From Pseudomonadota bacterium (GTDB lineage: Bacteria > Pseudomonadota > Alphaproteobacteria > Rhodobacterales > Rhodobacteraceae), in contig JAIUPD010000015.1 in the NCBI GenBank assembly GCA_020161615.1, positions 22,784-86,783 on the forward strand: a DNA stretch of 64,000 bases. Direction: 5' to 3'. The position numbers and the translations under genes are program-made. Every line of letters starts with the position of its first letter. Positions within the stretch are counted from its first letter, which is position 1. The notes below the pieces were generated by a model. The model made no database searches and was not told the DNA's origin. It was given only the letters and a program-made list of their open reading frames with translations. Below are positions 60,775 to 64,000 of this stretch, in pieces.

Positions 60775-61818
60775 ATGAGCAACTTCAACAAGTTGCGCGG
60801 TTTCACCGCGGTCGCGCTGGTTTTGGCTGCCACGGGTGCAGCCCAGGCGCAAACCTTTGACCTGCAAAGCGTATTCGGCCTGAACGTGCCCTCGATCGGG
60901 CCGAGCCCGCAGCTCTGGGCTGACCGCGTGCACGAGATGACCGACGGCGCGGTGACCATCAACGTGCATGGCGCGGGCGATTTCGTCCCCGGCTTCGAGG
61001 TTTTCGGTGCCGTCAGCTCGGGCGCGCTGCCGATGGGCTTCGACTGGATCGGCTATTGGGCGCAGCAGATCCCGGTGGCGAACCTGGTGGGCTCCATGCC
61101 CTTCGGCCCCTCGCCGGATGTGGCGCTGGGCTGGATGTTCCAGGGTGGCGGGCTCGAGATCATCCAGCGCGCCTATGACCCGTTCAACGTCAAGGTCCTG
61201 CCCTGCCATCTGGTCGGCGCCGAGGCCGGCGGCTGGTTCAACCGCGAGATCAACACGCCCGAGGACCTGCAAGGTCTGAACATGCGGATCGCGGGTCTTG
61301 GCGGCATGGCCATGGCGCGTCTGGGGGCCAACACCCAGCTGGTTCCCGCGGGCGAGATCTTCCTCAGCCTGGAAACCGGGCGCATCGAGGCGGCCGAATT
61401 CTCGGCGCCGCAGCTCGACGTGGGCCTCGGCTTCCAGCGCGTGACGCAATACTACTATTTCCCCGGCTGGCATCAGCCGTCGAGCTGGGACAGCATCATC
61501 ATCAACATGGATGTCTGGAACAGCTTCGACGAGCGCACGCAGAACATCATGACCGAAGCCTGCCAGGCCAATATCGCCTATAACCTGGGCGATCAGATCA
61601 ACAGTCAGGCCGCGGCCATCGCCACGATCCGCGAAGCGGGCACCGAAGTGCGCCGCTTCCCCGACGAGGTGCTGCTGGCGCTGCGCGAGGCCTCGGATGC
61701 GGTGCTGGACGAACAGGCCGCGCAGGACCCGATCTTCGCGGAAGCCCTCGCCTCGCTGCGCGCCTATATGGACAGCGTCGGCGAGTGGAGCTCGCTTCAG
61801 GCCCTTCCGGCGCGCTGA
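60775..61818 (+). CDS. dctP: TRAP transporter substrate-binding protein
   Basis: A 347-residue periplasmic DctP-family protein. The signal peptide (about 1-25, ending AAQAQT) precedes a two-lobed domain with LWADRVHEMTDGAVTINVHG, FNREINTPEDLQGLNMRIAG (the DxxGxxxR region that binds carboxylate) and GRIEAAEFSAPQLDVGLGF. TRAP binders take organic acids. It is the first of a P-Q-M set and is preceded by divergent operator-like sequences. GGGAGGATTAAGGATG gives its ribosome site. The substrate is probably an acid used by the neighbouring flavoprotein and SDR. Confidence 0.92.
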   Translation: MSNFNKLRGFTAVALVLAATGAAQAQTFDLQSVFGLNVPSIGPSPQLWADRVHEMTDGAVTINVHGAGDFVPGFEVFGAVSSGALPMGFDWIGYWAQQIPVANLVGSMPFGPSPDVALGWMFQGGGLEIIQRAYDPFNVKVLPCHLVGAEAGGWFNREINTPEDLQGLNMRIAGLGGMAMARLGANTQLVPAGEIFLSLETGRIEAAEFSAPQLDVGLGFQRVTQYYYFPGWHQPSSWDSIIINMDVWNSFDERTQNIMTEACQANIAYNLGDQINSQAAAIATIREAGTEVRRFPDEVLLALREASDAVLDEQAAQDPIFAEALASLRAYMDSVGEWSSLQALPAR

Positions 61819-61840
61819 CAGACGTGATCTGAAGACCTGA

Positions 61841-61867
61841 CCGGAAGGCGGCGCACCCGCCTTCCGG
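61841..61867 (+). other. Intercistronic stem-loop between dctP and dctQ
   Basis: CCGGAAGGCGG and CCGCCTTCCGG pair perfectly over 11 bp around CGCAC, with no T-run. Such elements often leave more binding protein than membrane subunits made. Confidence 0.7.
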
Positions 61868-61893
61868 CATCCTGACAGGCAGGGGAGGGGACC

Positions 61894-62453
61894 ATGCCGA
61901 CAATCCTGAAACGCCTTCTGGCGCTGTTGTGCCTGCCGGGCGCCTGGGCCAGCTGGCTGACCCTTCCCCTGATCGCCACGATCCTGATCTCGGTGGTCTG
62001 GGCCAAGATGGGCATGAACACCCTGATCGGATGGGAGGGGCAGGTGCCCGTCCTGGGCCGGGCGCTGACCGTTAACAGCCTTTACGACATGCAATGGTAC
62101 ATCTTCGCGCTGCTGGTCCTGTTCGGAGGTATCTGGGCGCTGCGGGACGACCGCCATGTCTCGGTCGATTTCCTGTCCCTGATGATGAGCCCGCGCCAGC
62201 GGCTCTGGGTGCGGATGATCGGTGACCTGATCTTCCTGCTGCCCTTCTGCGCCATCATCGCCTGGTACGGTTTCACCTTTGCCGAGGTCGCCTTCCGCAC
62301 CGCCGAGGGCTCGACCCAGGGCGGGCTGAACGCGCGCTGGCTGATCAAGGCGATGCTGCCCCTCTCCTTCGCCATGCTGGGGCTGATGGGCATCCTGCGG
62401 GCGCTGGGCACCGCGATCCAACTCGCCCGTGGCGACCTGACCGAGGACGTAAG

Positions 62454-62457
<4 letters not shown>
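61894..62457 (+). CDS. dctQ: TRAP transporter small membrane subunit
   Basis: A 187-residue four-helix membrane protein of the DctQ family (helices near 21-39, 66-88, 101-127 and 144-166), with the motif YIFALLVLFGGIWALRDDRHVSVD in part. It works with DctM to move the substrate using a sodium or proton gradient. Its length is typical. It follows the dctP stem-loop by 26 bases with GGAGGGG before the ATG, and its stop overlaps the dctM start as ATGA. Confidence 0.9.
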
Positions 62458-63788
<1,331 letters not shown>

Positions 63789-63813
63789 GCCGCTTTCTGA
63801 CTGGAGTATTCCC

Positions 63814-64000
63814 ATGGCCAAGGCCTTTGCCTCGCAAGGCGACATGACCGAGAAAAAGACGTCCTTCACGCAGGTTGGCGAAGGCCTTTACGCCTTCACC
63901 GCCGAGGGCGATCCGAACACCGGGGTCATCATCGGCGATGAATCGGTGATGATCGTCGAGGCGCAGGCGACCCCGCGGCTGGCGCGGAAGGTGATGGACT
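63814..64000 (+). CDS. Metallo-beta-lactamase-fold hydrolase (partial, 5' part)
   Basis: Only the first 62 residues lie in the window: MAKAFASQGDMTEKKTSFTQ, then GLYAFTAEGDPNTGVIIGDE and the strand SVMIVEAQATPRLARKVM. This is the start of an MBL-fold hydrolase of the SoxH/quinoprotein-relay type. The metal motif HxHxDH would lie past the edge. GGAG stands eight bases before the ATG. Its place after dctM suggests it handles the imported compound, perhaps as a thioesterase or lactonase, but that is guesswork. Confidence 0.78.
   Translation, partial: MAKAFASQGDMTEKKTSFTQVGEGLYAFTAEGDPNTGVIIGDESVMIVEAQATPRLARKVMD

Overview
The window is a GC-rich chromosomal segment from an alphaproteobacterium of the Rhodobacterales, most like Paracoccus/Rhodobacter relatives. 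The evidence is the ctaC-ctaB-orf-ctaG-ctaE layout of the aa3 oxidase genes, a NepR/EcfG/PhyR general stress locus, glyQ and glyS separated by a small membrane-anchored gene, and protein sequences typical of that order. The content is mostly core and metabolic. I see no rRNA, tRNA, CRISPR array, prophage, transposase or conjugation gene.

Layout. 0-1.3 kb: tldD (minus strand, cut by the left edge). 1.5-9.7 kb: cytochrome aa3 oxidase subunits II and III with assembly factors CtaB, CtaG and SURF1, running into thrC, an M16 peptidase, a RimJ-like acetyltransferase, a DUF1697 gene and a D-2-hydroxyacid dehydrogenase flavoprotein. 11.5-16 kb (minus): folB with a C-terminal extension, a SleB-type hydrolase and a PEP-synthase/PPDK-family enzyme. 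16-24.3 kb: a general stress response island with sensor kinase, ecfG, nepR, phyR, dps and small envelope or stress genes; several carry GGAAC-N16/17-CGTT type promoters. 24.3-28.4 kb: REP-like palindromes and glyQ/glyS. 28.6-32.4 kb: a SPOR/peptidoglycan-binding protein with a dead protease domain, an EamA transporter and paaX. 32.5-40.3 kb: the phenylacetate operon (paaJ, paaA-E, an extra ferritin-like gene, paaZ). 40.6-46.9 kb (minus): a glycine-cleavage operon gcvT-gcvH-VOC-SRPBCC-gcvP-panE behind a tandem glycine riboswitch. 47-49 kb: a gamma-glutamylcyclotransferase-like gene, a nuclease/phosphatase and a low-GC HEPN gene. 49-52.9 kb (minus): a DegP protease, an alpha/beta hydrolase and paaK. 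53-56.3 kb: a TetR regulator and a two-gene thiolase/DUF35 module. 56.3-64 kb: an IclR-DMT-flavin dehydrogenase-SDR operon (minus) divergent from a TRAP transporter and a metallo-beta-lactamase-fold gene cut by the right edge.

How the parts work together. PaaK makes phenylacetyl-CoA, PaaABCDE epoxidises it, PaaZ opens the oxepin ring and oxidises the aldehyde, and PaaJ cleaves the beta-ketoadipyl-type thioester. PaaX and a TetR protein probably control entry. The stress genes form a phosphorelay: kinase to PhyR, PhyR to NepR, release of EcfG, transcription of nearby targets. The right-hand 7-8 kb looks like uptake and oxidation of an unidentified, perhaps cyclic, carboxylic acid.

Structural oddities. 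A roughly 300-bp hairpin-rich element occurs twice in opposite orientation, each time in a gap between convergent genes. A sharply lower-GC tract lies inside glyS. The glycine riboswitch operon contains two genes of unknown role.
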